64,000 nt of DNA from Saksenaea vasiformis B4078 (GCA_000697055.1 JNDT01002297.1:124001-188000); one strand, 5' to 3'. Shown: positions 21,563 to 33,999, counted from the first letter of the stretch. The notes: generated by a model not told the origin, from the letters alone. Translations and numbers: made by a program.

Positions 21563-23080
21563 ATGGCATCCCGGCTTCTTTCTAATACCCTTCAGACGCA
21601 TGCTGGTTTAACCAAGCAGGTACATTATCTTTTCCTTATCAACATGGCACCCTAAGACGATAAGACGCGTTGACAATCGACATATGGACTAAATATATAT
21701 ATTGAACGGAATAGTTTGTTCGCCCTCTGGCCGCCGCTGCCAAACAGGCGTACTCCACTCGTACTACTGTTCTTTCGAACGGACTTACTGTCGCCACCGA
21801 GGAAAACCCAAGTGCTGGCGCCGCCACCGTTGGTGTCTGGATCGATGCTGGATCCCGCGCCGAGCAAGTTAATGGCACTGCCAACTTCTTGGGTCATATT
21901 GCCGCCAAGGTAATAAGATAAATGAATGAGGAAATATTCAAGAAGGAGAAATAACACGTTTCTTTGATAGGGTCAGGCTGCTTCCTTCGAAAAAGTGGGC
22001 GGCGTCTTGAAAGCTAACGTTACACGCGACCAGACCTTCTTCGCCACCAAGACATTGGCAGCCAACGTGAATCAATCCGTCGACGTTTTATCCGACCTTG
22101 TTCAGAATACCAAGATTGATCAGTCTGCTATCAACAACGAACTCGTGAACGTTTTGCGTGAACAACAAAAGGCAGAGAACAATTTGCAGCAGGTTGTCTT
22201 TGATCATCTGTACGCTACTGCTTTCCAGGGCACCTCTTTGTCTCGACCTGCTCTTGGAATTAAGGAAAGCGTTGAAAGCATTACTGCCGAGGACTTGCAA
22301 GCTTTTCAAAAGGAGAATTACACAGCAAACCGTGTGGTGCTCGTCGGTGCAGGTGACGTGGATCATGAAGCCCTCGTGAAGCTTGCAGAGAGCAAGTTTG
22401 GTGGTCTCACCTCTTCTTCTGCCTCACCAGCAAAGAAGGCCACCTTCACTGGTTCGGAAATCCGTCTTCGTGATGATGTCCTTCCTGAGGCCCATATTGC
22501 AATGGCTGTTGAGGGTGCCCCTGCCTTCTCGGCCGATTACTTCAACTTGCTTGTCATGCAGGCTGTCATTGGCTCCTGGGATCGCAACTTAGGTGCCGCC
22601 GCTAACCTGTCTTCGCGCTTGTCGACTGTTGTACACGAAAACCACCTCGCCAACTCGTTCGCTTCATTCACCAAGGGATATAAGGACACTGGTTTGTGGG
22701 GTATCTACTTCGCAACGGAGAACCGTGAGCAGATCGACGACTTTGTTCACTTCACCCAGAAGGAATGGGTCCGCCTTACCACTACCGTGACTGCCAATGA
22801 AGTCGAGCGTGCCAAGCAGCAGGTGAAGGCTGGCTTGTTGCTAAGCCTCGACTCTACCTGTGCAGTTGCTCAGGACATTGGTAGCCAGGTGCTTACCGCT
22901 GGCAAGCGCTTGAACGCTGATGAGTTAGAAGCTGCGATTAACAAGATTACCGTGGGTGATATCCGCAAGGCAGCTGAAAAGTACCTTTGGGATCAGGAAG
23001 TTGCTGTTGTCGGCCTTGGCCCTGTCGAGTGTTTGACCGACTACACTCGTGTCCGTGGCAACATGGCTTATAACCGGTAA
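21563..23080 (+). CDS. COR1: cytochrome bc1 complex core protein 1 (MPP-beta family)
   Basis: M16-family subunit of ubiquinol-cytochrome c reductase (complex III) facing the mitochondrial matrix. Three exons (21563-21619, 21715-21909, 21971-23080) give 453 residues. The N-terminus is basic and acid-free (ASRLLSNTLQTHAGLTKQ...AYSTRT), a presequence. The MPP-beta signature region reads GVWIDAGSRAEQVNGTANFLGHIAAKG. The zinc motif HxxEH is degenerate: N76 and G79 replace the first His and the Glu, and H80 remains. That indicates a structural core protein and not an active processing peptidase. The segment after it is a few residues shorter than in MPP-beta. The C-terminal blocks DIGSQVLTAGKR and YLWDQEVAVVGLGPVECLTDY are typical. 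Exon 1 is supported by phase and by the presequence composition. Confidence 0.9.
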
Positions 23081-23202
23081 GTTATTGGACTGCAGAGAAA
23101 AGATTTTTTCCCATATCTAATCCTTATCTTAGATTCTAAGTAATAATACTAGAAGAAAGACAAGGAGAAAAAGATAAATGTTTTTGGATCAACACCGCTT
23201 AC

Positions 23203-23208
23203 AATAAA
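23203..23208 (+). terminator. polyadenylation signal of COR1
   Basis: AATAAA lies 123 bp past the COR1 stop, the first canonical hexamer downstream. Confidence 0.4.
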
Positions 23209-24124
23209 AGGCATTGCCGATAGACATTATTTGCGCCACGCATTGAGGTGCATTTGCAGACATGTAAAGATCAAAATGTCGTTTCTGTTCGATGTTCGTT
23301 TCTACTGCCCCTATCAGATCCGGATAGTGACTCACACCCAGCCTATAATGGGAAATGACACAAAATCAGATATGGATGAGTCTGGTGGTTGTTTGATTTG
23401 TCATATTACCACTGCTTTGGTGCAAAAAAAAAAAAAGAAAGGACTAGAAAATTGACAAAAGAGTACATGTGTACCCAACAGCAGCGGCTCGCAAAACATC
23501 GCAGCTTTTAGGCAGAGCGGCGCCTGCACAATGCTGCTGTCTTCAAGCTAGCCAGAGCGCCTTATCTATATTTTGTTGTTTGGATCGTAACGGGAACATC
23601 CTCTTCAACATGATGCTGAGACATGAACAGTTTACGTGTTGGTCTTCATGAAAACCGGACCTGCGGTCAAGCTCGGCCAAGAGCGAGCGCGGCTTGCTGT
23701 TATCTGATGGCTGACGATGTCGGCAGCACATTTATCCCTGACTGACAACGAATTTCAAATAACAAACAAATTCAAAACCAATAGCAATCGGTGGACTGAC
23801 ACTTTTCTCCGCCACATTACACAAATTCAGACCCAGACACAGATTTTTTCAGCTCTTCGTGGTCCACATTATTAATCAACGAGTCTCCACGACAGTTCTA
23901 TGGTGCAAAGACAAAAATTTACTTCTTATAGCTATACTCGGCTTTTGAATAGCCAGTTACGGAAAGATCTGATAAGCTAATAAATACCGATCAAAAAAAT
24001 CAGAAACAACAGGGTTTTCACATTAGCGGCCATTGGCGTTTCGTCACCGTAGCTGGTTTCTTTTCTATTTTTTTTAGCTTTTTTTAAACGACCGAAACAT
24101 CTCTCTCTGTTACCTCTTCTTTGT
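23209..24124. other. intergenic region before HPP gene
   Basis: No gene seen. CCAAT at about 23779 and an inverted CCAAT (CCATTGG near 24030) precede the HPP-family gene and could belong to its promoter. A poly-A run (A13) is at about 23423-23435. Confidence 0.4.
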
Positions 24125-24998
24125 ATGTCTTCCTTGGCTGTCCTTCCACCTTGGATCTCGCATTGGCTTGGTTACCGATCACCTGGATCGATAGCCAAGC
24201 CATTACCTCCCTGGCGTGTCTGGTTCTGGTCCTTCATTGGCGCGTTCCTAGGTATCGCTGTCCTCGAGGTGACATTTTTTTATGGCAGTGAGTTTCAGCG
24301 ATATGTAACACCGATGATTGTGCCCAGTTTTGTATGTTTATATCATCTACCGAAGGAAATTAGCTGAACAATATGTTTTAAATTAGGGCGCCTCCGCCGT
24401 GTTACTCTACGGTGCAATCGACGCGCCACTGGCCCAACCTCGAAACGCCTTCTGTGGCCACCTGATCGGCTCCGTCGTTGGTGTTATCATCAATATATTA
24501 TTCACAAAACTCGCCCACTTCTCCTCAACTGCACAAGCCGATGCTGTCCGATGGGTTGCAGGGGCCACTGCGATGGCACTTACCTTGCTTCTCAGTCAGA
24601 TCACCGGCACAGTCCACCCTCCAGCAGGAGCTACAGCATTGATTGCCGTGGTGCAAGAGAGCGTGGTGGAAGAGGGGTGGTTTTATATTGCTCAGGTGGT
24701 CCTATCTGTCACACTGCAAATTGCCGTTGCATTATTGGTCAACAACATCGAAAAGCGATATCCAGTTTATTGGTGGACCCCAACGGCTAAGCCTCAGCCG
24801 ACCACAACTAGGGAGGACGACCTGGAGACGGTTCAAGAGGTCACTCGTACGCACAGCATCGATATGCCTTTTGACCCATATACGCAAGGCATCCTCCTGT
24901 CGCCTGATCAGCCCATAAAATATCCCTCTCATATAGTACTAGATCCTGAAGAGAAGATGATGTTGGATAGAATCCATGCTAAACTTATTCCCAAATGA
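24125..24998 (+). CDS. HPP-family integral membrane protein
   Basis: Two exons (24125-24331, 24387-24998; 55-bp intron) give 272 residues. The family-defining His-Pro-Pro is at residues 146-148 in TVHPPAGATALIAV. Hydrophobic helices surround it: FWSFIGAFLGIAVLEVTFF, GHLIGSVVGVIINILFTKL, AVRWVAGATAMALTLLLSQI and WFYIAQVVLSVTLQIAVALLV, with a short soluble C-terminal tail. The splice joins MIVPSF to GASAVLLYGA, as expected for the family. Members in bacteria and plants have been linked to nitrite transport in plastids, but the fungal role is not known to me. The start is the first ATG of the frame. Good family confidence, no functional claim. Confidence 0.88.
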
Positions 24999-24999
24999 T

Positions 25000-27900
25000 A
25001 TTACCGTAAAAGTCTAATGCGAACAGTACGCCTAATGAAAGCCAAACGGTTTAATATAAAAGGCACGCCCAAAGTGAAAACATTTGTTGTAGCGGTTCTG
25101 CTGAGGCTTGATTAGTTCTGCTACCAGTTATGATCCAGCGACGTATAAGACTGAAAGTTTTTCTTTATGAGTTTTCCTATTTTCTATGGGAAGCTTGAAA
25201 GGACCAAACGAACGACGCGCTACGGATTCTCTGCACTTTCTCATTTAGTACGATGTTGTCAGTATATGCGTTGGATCAACCAAATAATACACTTTGAGTG
25301 TAGCGAGTTTACCTTATGTCGTCTTAAATCTACTTCTTCAGCCCCACAAAAAGATGGCTTGGGTCCACTGATTTTCCCTATAAGTCTGCCTCCGTTCAAA
25401 GTCTATTTGGCGTCAGCTCAGAATGGACTTCGCACTGGTGAAGTACATCTTTTTATGTCCATACAATGATGCTATGATTTAGGATGTCGTATTTTTCCGT
25501 GTTGCATTCATACTAGGGGCAGATTTCATCCTTGTGATGTTAAGACGCGGGAGCGTTAGTTATTTCTTTTATTCTTTGGCTTCGTACAACTGCTACTGTA
25601 ATGAATCAATTTATGATGGCCCCAAGGTCATTCATATCTTCATTCAGCTTTTTTCCCTTTCTTCTGGCTGTCTCCGTTAAACGCAAAGTAAGTTGATATC
25701 TGCACTTACTTTTTTGTGTTGGACATCGAGGCCGACCAGATGTTGCATCATTCCAGATCCTCTAGTGTGCTGCATTCTACGATCCACTCCCTGCCACGTC
25801 AGCATGCCCATCCCGCCGCTCACACGGTTAGCAAGCGCAGTGATTGTCTTCCCTATGAGATAGGGATATTTTTCGGGGCGAATAAGATGACACCCAACTG
25901 GTGTTCCCTTTACTGACCATGAACTAGCGTTCAGACACTATTGCGATACATTTTGCGTCCACTGGGAACCATCCTCATACAAGTTATTTGATCTTTAAGA
26001 AATAAATATACTAGTGGTCGCATATTCGATCCCTTCCTTGGCGCAAGCTTGGCTTGTTATGGAGGCAAAGACTATTCAGAGTAGCGTGAAAAATGACTCA
26101 ATAAACTGTTGGAATCTAGATCTATGCATGAAATCTTTCGCTGTTAGATACATGCATGGGTTTTCTTTTTGCCAAGACCAATACGTAGTTGGTTGCACTA
26201 TGTAAGAGACAGTGAGGATAACGGGACGTGTGCCTTGTTTAAGACCTGTGTGACGAATAGCTATATTTGTCATGATTTGTGTCAGGTCCTTTTGCATAAG
26301 ATCCATGAAAAAAATTTGTAAGGGTATGTGCCCGACTTCATAAAGATCGTCGTGTGTATAATAACAGTCCTATGGCAAAAGGTTCTCTTATTGGTGATAC
26401 ACTGTCGTTGACCTGTTCCACCAATCTTTCCATGAGATGGATAGTCCGTGCGCAACCAGGAACAGTGGTTAGTGGTGGACCGGTTGTGCAGCAAAAAATA
26501 GAAATCGGACAATTTAATGTTTGATATTTGTGAGATACTTCTTTTTCTTTATCAGCAAACAAAAGTTGGGTTGGTGCCACTTGACTATTCTCTTTTCAAG
26601 CGGTTTCGCCTTGTAGTGTAACTACAATTTTTCTGGAGCCACCGTGGACGCGATGCTCACAAAGATAGATTCTGTCATAAGCTCTTAACAACCGTACACA
26701 AAGGATACACAAATAACAACTTTACCCTTGCCAAGTACCCGTATTAAGTCGACCATTGGTAATCGGGATATTGAGGGAAACGCCAACCAGACCCGATTTC
26801 AGGTGACCCGGCTAAAATCAACCCCGTCAGCGCTCTTACCCGTATCTACTCTCGATTTGGGAAGTCAACTTTACCATATCATCGGGGCCCTCATCTGTAT
26901 GAATATATGGGAACGTTTCCGGGCAAATTTTATCCAAGCCCATAGCCATATCAGTGCGCACGTCTGGGTCGCAGTTCTCGTTAAGCATTAATGACGCAGA
27001 TGTATGTTGCACTGCAGAAGTATAGGAGAAATAAGTACCATTGTCGTGGTCCCGCGTGAAAAAAGGAAACGATTATTTACAGAAGATATTAGCCAAACCG
27101 ACTTTATACTTCTTAATCTCGGGGATCTGGCCAACAATCTCGTTGTGGACGAGATGGCATCCTGTGCATGCCATCGCATTAGATGATGATGACACACTGC
27201 ATACCGTAAAGCAGACCTTGTTCACGTGCAGTTAGCCGAATTTGCTTCTGGAACCAAGTCATGGCGTAGATGAAAAAAAAAAGGGTAGTGGCTGGCGATT
27301 TCCCCAGGCGAAAACTCCTGTTTGTGCTACGTCATTCCTTGTAAACCCAAGCAACTGGCTTCCTTTTGAGGTGAAGAGTGCTTTACAGTAATTCAGTGAT
27401 ATATACAGCCGCGTCGGTTGCTGCCGGAGAATTGTAGTAACTACTTCTAGCACAGTGTTTAAAATTATTTTGTAAAATAGTTCAAGAAGCTTCGAAATGA
27501 ATTCCGTTCTCTAGAAACAAGTAAACTCGATTGGCTTATGGATAGGAAGCAAGCATTCAGTCAAGTGTTTTTTAAAATGAGAAATAGTTGCTAAATCACC
27601 AAGACAAATAGAGTCTGAGCAGTTTACCGAATTCTGTTCGATCCAGCTCATGAATATTTGTAAAGCATGGAATCTCTGCTTCACGAAACTCCCAGGTGCT
27701 ACAAGCAAAATAAAAACGATAAGGTGGAGCGTAATGTGGTAGATCAGTTGTGTGCTACTTTAAGGAAATGAAGGTCTGACTAGGTGTGGCAAAATCGGAT
27801 GAAACGCGGCGGTCTTCGTATTAGCGTTGATCGTACTGGTTCGTCCTACTAGTCTGTCGCATATTACGGTTGTTCTGATGCGTCTTTAAGAGGATTTAAA

Positions 27901-28649
27901 ACGACTTATTAATCATGCGTGCAACGTCAGAAGAATATCCGCACGATTTGCATCTGTGTCAGATATTTCGCAGTTGCTGTTTTCTTCTTAAAATTAAACT
28001 TGGAAGCAAACATGCTAATACCCCTTGCTACTGATAGGAAATGTATGCCCCTTTACGATAGCGGACTTTTTGCAAGAAGACGACCCCATTTGATTTGAAC
28101 CAAACGATTGTCGTTTCTCGTCCAAAATGCCAGACGGAGTCCCAAACATGATGCTCTAATGGGCAACTCAACAAGAAAATTGGATCGGTGTTTCTGGTTA
28201 AGGGGCTTTTCTGAAAGAAAAAAAAACCAAAATTTGGTATGCAGCGTGATGCGATATGACAGGAAACGAAGCGTTGTAGTAATTGCGACAGAAAAGTCGG
28301 AGATATGATATTTTCTCACAGTGCCTCTGACCAAAGATTTCATTAACAAGCATGTTCATTGAAAAGGTTAACAGCATTGGATTTAGCTACCTAAATTATT
28401 GTATTTGTACGACAGTGTATAAAGATGGATCGGTCGCCACCGAAACCATTCTTTGATTACGTAGGGCACGTGCAGGGATTTTTGGCCTGTGAGAAGCGCG
28501 GATTTGTTTCCATTTTTGAATCAAGGCAAAAAACCAGGAATCAAAAAGTCTTGGCATTCCCCCGATATAGGAAAATTGTTCATATCCGTTGGTTACCATG
28601 TCTAAAAAAGAATAATTTTGCCCAAAAACAAAAAGGGGACGATCAAAAC
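25000..28649. other. 3.6-kb gene-poor region
   Basis: I see no family-like coding sequence on either strand. Many short frames are scattered without matching splice signals. A MITE-terminus-like sequence (TTTTGCGTCCACTGGG) occurs near 25949. The sequence looks like decayed intergenic DNA, but a diverged or non-coding gene cannot be excluded by eye. Confidence 0.4.
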
Positions 28650-28677
28650 GTTGACGGGAAAGTTCTTTTCCGTCAAC
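28650..28677. promoter_or_regulatory. 28-bp near-perfect palindrome upstream of velvet gene
   Basis: Left arm GTTGACGGGAAAG (28650-28662), a 2-bp TT spacer, and right arm CTTTTCCGTCAAC (28665-28677). The arms are complementary at 12 of 13 positions. It ends 69 bp before the velvet start codon. The symmetry suggests a binding site for a dimeric regulator. It does not match the published VosA site, as far as I recall that motif. A short hairpin in the 5' UTR is the alternative. Confidence 0.6.
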
Positions 28678-28746
28678 AAACCTTTTTATTTCCTCCTTCT
28701 CTTCCCTCGTTCATCATCTTTTTTTAACTCTTTTTATCCTCAAAAT

Positions 28747-30334
28747 ATGAACACTTGTACCTATCGCTTTATATCTAGTTCCTTAGCTGATATATCATCA
28801 GAAAGGTAAAAGCTTCTTGCCATGGTAAAAAAAAAAGCAACCATAGTAACTTATTCTTTTTGTTTTGTCCTCAGAAATTATGAGCTCGTTCTTCGTCAAC
28901 AACCACAACGAGCAAAAATGAGTGTGGTGAATGAAAGAGGTATATACTGAAACAAATGCCATCTATTTCGATGCTAAAGTGATATTTCATTTAGATCGAC
29001 GTCCTATCGAACCTCCTCCCATTCTACAAATGCGATGGCTAAACTGTTCAGCTGAAGAGACTAAGTACGAAAAAAAATTATTATTTCCATCTTTTTGTGA
29101 CGCAAAGCTCAAACTTTAATTTTATCCAGAAAATGTCTTCAAAGCCCATTCTACTTTATGATGGCAAATCTTGTCGAAGCAAGTAACGATCATATCACAT
29201 TGCCTACAGAAGAATACCTATCAGGATCAACTGTTTCGTCCCTTTACCGTCTGAGAGACATCGATGACACAGGTAACGCAAGAAGAAGAAAAAAAATTTT
29301 TTTTCTAGCTTAAAGGTCTGTACCACTTACACTGTCGAAATCATCTTAGATGGAGGATTTTTTGTTTTTGGTGACATTGCTGTTAAAAAGGAAGGACAGT
29401 ATAAGCTCCATTTTAGCTTATTTGAAATTGTTGAGTAAGTTATTTCTGCCTCAGCCATGCAAGAGGGTAAAAGATTTGACGACTGATGACTTGCTTTTAA
29501 TAGTGGAACTATTGAAAACCGAAAAACGATTTTATCCGAACCCTTCACAGTGTACTTGCCTAAACGATTCCCGGGACCTGTCGAAGCAACATTCCTCTCA
29601 CGAAACTTCTCTGATCAAGGTGTAAAGATGCGTATACGCAAAGAACACCGCTTGCAGTCGTATGTAATCTCTTATTTCGGTTACATATTCATCCACTTAC
29701 GCATTAAATATTATTTAGGGTGAGCGGACGTAAACGTAAAACCGATGCTGCTACAACAGCAGATCGTTCGCCTAAACGAAAGGAAAGCGTTGTGCCACCT
29801 TATGCACCTACCACGCAAGAATTCCATTTCGGACGCTGGCAATCTTCTACTAAACGCAATTCCTCCGACAGTGTCATTTCTCGGTCTTCGGATGACCAAC
29901 CACTAACCAATCGATTCCGTCTATTTTCCAAATTGGAGTCTTCGCCCTCACCTTCATTACCGCAACTTGTACATCCATCAAACACTCGTTCCCCATCCCC
30001 AAGCTTATACCCCCGCTCGACCGAAAGTCAACCTCATTCTCATTCTCAGAGTGGAGACGATACACCACCATTTATGCTGTCACCACCCTGGTCGATGCGA
30101 CATGACGACAAATATACTTCAACATGCCTATCATTACCTAATCCCGACCCACTGCTAGAAAGTTGCCACGTTTCGGGTAATCAACTTCCATGGGTTCCGC
30201 CGCCTCCCCCACCACTATCCGACGTCAAATATCATCATTGGGGAGAAAAACTACCACCTTTACGAGCAATTATGGCCGATGCCTTGTATGATACACGACC
30301 GCTTATCTTGCCATCCCCATTTGTGAGACAATGA
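28747..30334 (+). CDS. velvet-domain transcriptional regulator
   Basis: Fungal velvet proteins are DNA-binding, dimer-forming regulators of development and secondary metabolism with an NF-kB-like fold. Seven exons (28747-28805, 28875-28939, 28995-29064, 29130-29272, 29350-29434, 29504-29659, 29719-30334) join in phase to 397 residues. The velvet domain covers about residues 21-190: [22 protein letters not shown], then [59 protein letters not shown] and [17 protein letters not shown]. The C-terminal half (from about 193) starts with basic clusters GRKRK and PKRK, a bipartite-like nuclear signal, and continues as a Pro/Ser-rich disordered tail. I cannot place it firmly in the VosA, VelB or VelC class; the compact domain without a large insertion is closer to VosA/VelC than to VeA. 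Confidence 0.93.
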
Positions 30335-30997
30335 AGAAAAAATTAATATCTTTGTATTATGCCACTAGTTACTATCAATCCTCTGTATAAAGCCTTTCTT
30401 TTTGTTTCCTCGTAACATGATACTTTTTTTCTCTTTTACTGTAAAATTTTATTGTATTCTGTAGGTCATTTTGTATTGCATGAAGACAACAAGAGTGGGC
30501 TATTTTGATCTTTCTCTTTTACTGCTTTTAGATAAACAGTACGTGTACCTATATTGCGCTCTGACCGAATTTCTTGCGTATACGGTGTATAATTGGTTGT
30601 ATTGACTATCATACAAAAAATCAAACCCCCAGAGGAAAAGCCAGAGTGAATCTTAGGACTTTGTTGAATGCCCATACATGGGTAAAGTGAGTTGAGCACT
30701 ATTATCATGCCTTACTCCTCCATTTCGTTGTGTATGATTTCTTCCCAATTTGATATGCTTTTTCTGTTCCAATTCTATCTGTCGCCTTTCCTCTTTATTG
30801 TAATACCTTTTACCATTAATATTAGCCCTATTTCTGTGAGGTCAAATATCACCTGCGAGCACATTGATACAAACTTTTGAAGGCCATGTCTTGGCAATGT
30901 GAAACCTACCAATGTGATTGGACAACGTGGCAAGTGACTGCTTTACCATGCACCGCATCTCTTCCGCCTTGGTATTGAACATACAGGTCTTTTACTG
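30335..30997. other. intergenic region between velvet and Herp-like genes
   Basis: No gene recognised; T-rich and AT-rich sequence consistent with the velvet 3' region and the promoter of the next gene. No clear TATA box was found. Confidence 0.4.
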
Positions 30998-32347
30998 ATG
31001 ACCAATTCTGAGAAGCAAGAGAGTACCTCCTCCGAAAATCTGACCGTGCGCATCCGCTCGCCATCACTTAATGAAACGCTCACAGTTGACATCTCTTCCG
31101 ATTCGACTGTACGGCTGCTCAAACGCCGTATGCAGTCCATACATCCCCAGCGACCGGCGATAAGCGACCAGCGCCTCATTTACGGTGGAAAATTGCTTGA
31201 AGATGCTGGTGTACTTAAAGATATTTTACAAAAAGTAATTCGAACGTGAGAATACCAGAAATTCATGGTGATTTTGCAGGCGGATATGAATACAATACCG
31301 ACTTTTCACTTGGTGGTCAAACCGTCGGTGCAGGCAACCGCAAAGATCACAAGCAACGTTACTTCATCAACCATGGACCCACAAGATCAACAACAACGCC
31401 AGCAGCAGCAGGCACAGGCCCAACCACAGCAAGCTTTCTCTCAACCCTCGTCTCAGCAGGGACAAGCATCCTTTACTTCTCCACCGCTTGCACCACCCCC
31501 TTATCAATCGCTGTTGCCTGGAGGTTACCAAGTTGTAGCTATCAAGTAAGTCATTGCATAAATAGGTTGTCATTAGTAAAGGTATCTCATCGACCGACCG
31601 AACTGCAGTGGCCAATACTTCCTTGCACCTGTCCTCGTCCCTGCACACAACACCGCATCTTTCCAGCCCAACGCAATCCCGGCACCACAAAATACATATC
31701 TTCCACAACAGCAACAGCAGCAGCAACAACCTCATCCGACAGCGGCCCCAACTGTAATCCGAGGCCGTATCGATGCGCAACGGGCAGCCTCAATTTGGCT
31801 TGCTATGAAGCTTGTAGTGATTCTGTTTATTCTCTGTCAAGGCGCAAGCATACAGCGTGTGATATTCTTCCATGTCATTGCCTTTTTCTTTTTCTTATAT
31901 CAGACGGGACGATTACGGGTCGTAGTGCGTCGTGTCCGGATCGAGGATCTGAACAATCGGGGAGGCCGGATGAACAGAGGTAACACATATTTAACTAGAC
32001 GGTTACATGACTCAACATTTAACCGGGGATTAGTAACTGTCCCACAATCCACAACGTCAACAACACCAGGTGCCGATACACATATACAACAACCACAGCA
32101 ACCAACAACTGCCCCTGCACAACCCACTTCCGAACCTGCCCCAGAAGCTCCGACGTCCTTTCTGGAGGCACTGAAACGAGGAGCATACACATTCTTGGCT
32201 TCATTATGGCCAAATTATGGTCATGACCCTCGCATAGCCCAAGCATTTGAGAATGGACAACAGGAAGGGGTAAGAAATTGGGGGAAATAGATGAACTCTC
32301 ACAAGGCTAAATTCGTGCTTTTAATTTCATAGCTTGACGGGTTTTAG
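30998..32347 (+). CDS. Herp-like ER membrane protein with N-terminal ubiquitin-like domain
   Basis: Exons 30998-31234, 31280-31545, 31609-32269 and a tiny last exon 32333-32347 give 392 residues; without the last splice the frame stops at 32290 after seven other codons. The ubiquitin-like domain lies at about residues 14-90, with LTVRIRSPSLNETLTVDI and the Herp-type block ISDQRLIYGGKLLED. A Gln/Pro-rich linker follows (QQQRQQQQAQAQPQQ; poly-Q near residues 205-215). Then come an ASIWLAMKLVVILFI ... VIFFHVIAFFFFLYQTGRLR double hydrophobic segment (about 230-268) and a Pro/Thr-rich tail. This matches the architecture of mammalian HERPUD proteins, which organise the Hrd1 ERAD ligase and have paired membrane hairpins; a role in ER-associated degradation is inferred from that family. 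Confidence 0.82.
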
Positions 32348-32833
32348 TGTGGACAACATAACTGCTATCCAATACTTTATATTTTTTTCTTGTATGCTGA
32401 AGTTTACTTGGGTGTCTGCATTTCTACAGTTTAGTTCACTTATATTCACTGATGATACATAAAGATCTTCTTGTATACTGTTTCTTTAACTTGGATTCCG
32501 AAGAAATACTTTCGTATAGACAGTTCTGAATGAGTCTGTTATCAAGGACCAAAACGAGAAAATGTAAACAAGTAAGAATAACTTCTAGGCGGGATATTTG
32601 CAGAGCCATTTCTTCAGCACGTACTATGAATCTTCCATAATGTATAATTAAGTAACCGCTGGTATTGATTCCGAATACAAAGAGAAATGCTATCTCTTAG
32701 GAACGTTAATGCGATGTTCAACATAGTGCTTGATTTTAGGACAATTTGTATTTATACAGTGGAAAAACAATGTCAAAGTGGATGGAAATGATGATGAATG
32801 GGAAACAGGAGGAGGATTATACTACAGTGCTAC
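32348..32833. other. intergenic region between convergent genes
   Basis: AT-rich space shared by the 3' ends of the Herp-like (+) and pirin (-) genes. Nothing else seen. Confidence 0.5.
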
Positions 32834-33940
32834 TTATTTTGTCCACATATCTCTGATCTCTGATCTCCATTCTGGGGCTCCTTCGAATCCATTCTGGCCC
32901 TGACTGTAGTCTTGAAAGGCTTCGTAGATTTGTTGACGCGTATTCTATTTAAGATAAGATGAGCGACAATGAAAGAGAGGCGCAGGGGATACTACTTACC
33001 ATGACAAATGGCCCATGTTGGACGATGGGTTCCTTGATTGGCTGACCAGCAATAACAACAAAGTGTAAATCGTCTGACAGAGATTCCACCGGGACCACAG
33101 TGCCACCATTATCGGAAAGCACAAGGGTATGGTGTGCATCTGACTTATATTTGTCTGCTCCAAATAAGCCGGTTCCGGAGATGGTGTAGATAAATCCGGC
33201 AAAGTCCTTTGGAATCACCTGTTCGACCTTTTTCCCTTTCTTCATTTGGATGTCGATAAACATGGTTGGTGTACGGGTCAGAACCGGACTTTTTGTGCCA
33301 TACGATTCACCAGCGATGACTTTGATATCCACACCTGGTTCAGGCGAAACACTTGCTACTTTTTCTTTGGGTAATTCCTGGTAGGTAGGCTCCGCAAGTT
33401 TATCCTTGGAAGAGAGGTTGACCCAAAGTTGAAGACCATGAACTCGTCCTTTCGTGGCGGGCATTTCTGCATGCACAATTCCTCGAGCAGCTGACATCCA
33501 TTGCAAATCGCCTAAGCCATTCTAATGTTAGACACGTATGTAAATTGTCCCTTAATATTTTACCTGGGCCAATTTTTCCTTTATGCCCTTTGAAGTCTTC
33601 ATGCCAGACCTCGCCCTCCAACATGTAAGTTACTGTTTCAAACCCACGATGTGGATGGTCCGGGAACCCTCCTGGAGCACGAGCATCAAATTCATCTAAA
33701 ACAAGTATATGAGCAACCCTAATCGGGTATGTATGCGTGTAAAAATTTCTTTTTACCAAGCATCAGAAACGGATCCAAATTGCGGAGTTCGTAACTGCCA
33801 ATGCTCCGAAAAACTAACAATTGGGGGTCAGGGTACAATTACATCGTGCTAAGCAGTGTCAAACCTTCAGCTCCATCTCCATCCATTTGTGATTTAGAGC
33901 GTACAGATTTTATAATCTTGCGTGCAATTCTTGTAGCCAT
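32834..33940 (-). CDS. pirin family protein
   Basis: Cupin-fold iron-binding protein; animal pirin acts as a nuclear cofactor and several members show quercetinase activity. Five exons (33940-33865, 33813-33757, 33695-33564, 33511-33000, 32944-32834) join in phase to 295 residues, the usual pirin length. Metal ligands of the first cupin are all present at nearly the human positions: H58 and H60 in FPDHPHRGFETVTYM, H102 and E104 in GIVHAEMP. The block GDLQWMSAARG is typical. The second cupin (DFAGFIYTISGTGLFG, then HFVVIAGQPIKEPIVQHGPFVM) and the C-terminal helix (EWRSEIRDMW) are complete. The N-terminus MATRIARKIIKSVRS is basic and could be a weak mitochondrial or nuclear signal. Secure family call; the substrate is unknown. 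Confidence 0.94.
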
Positions 33941-33990
33941 TGTTTGAAATAGTGTGTGTTGTTGTTGCAAAATGTGGGGTCAGTATCCCG

Positions 33991-33999
33991 TTTTTATAG
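33991..33999 (-). promoter_or_regulatory. TATA box of pirin gene
   Basis: The minus strand reads CTATAAAAA about 52 bp upstream of the pirin start codon, a good TATA box at a normal distance. Confidence 0.6.

Noticed and set aside
26014..26060. tRNA-like TTCGATC sequence
   Set aside because: The flanks cannot form a T-arm stem, and no acceptor or anticodon arm is present.
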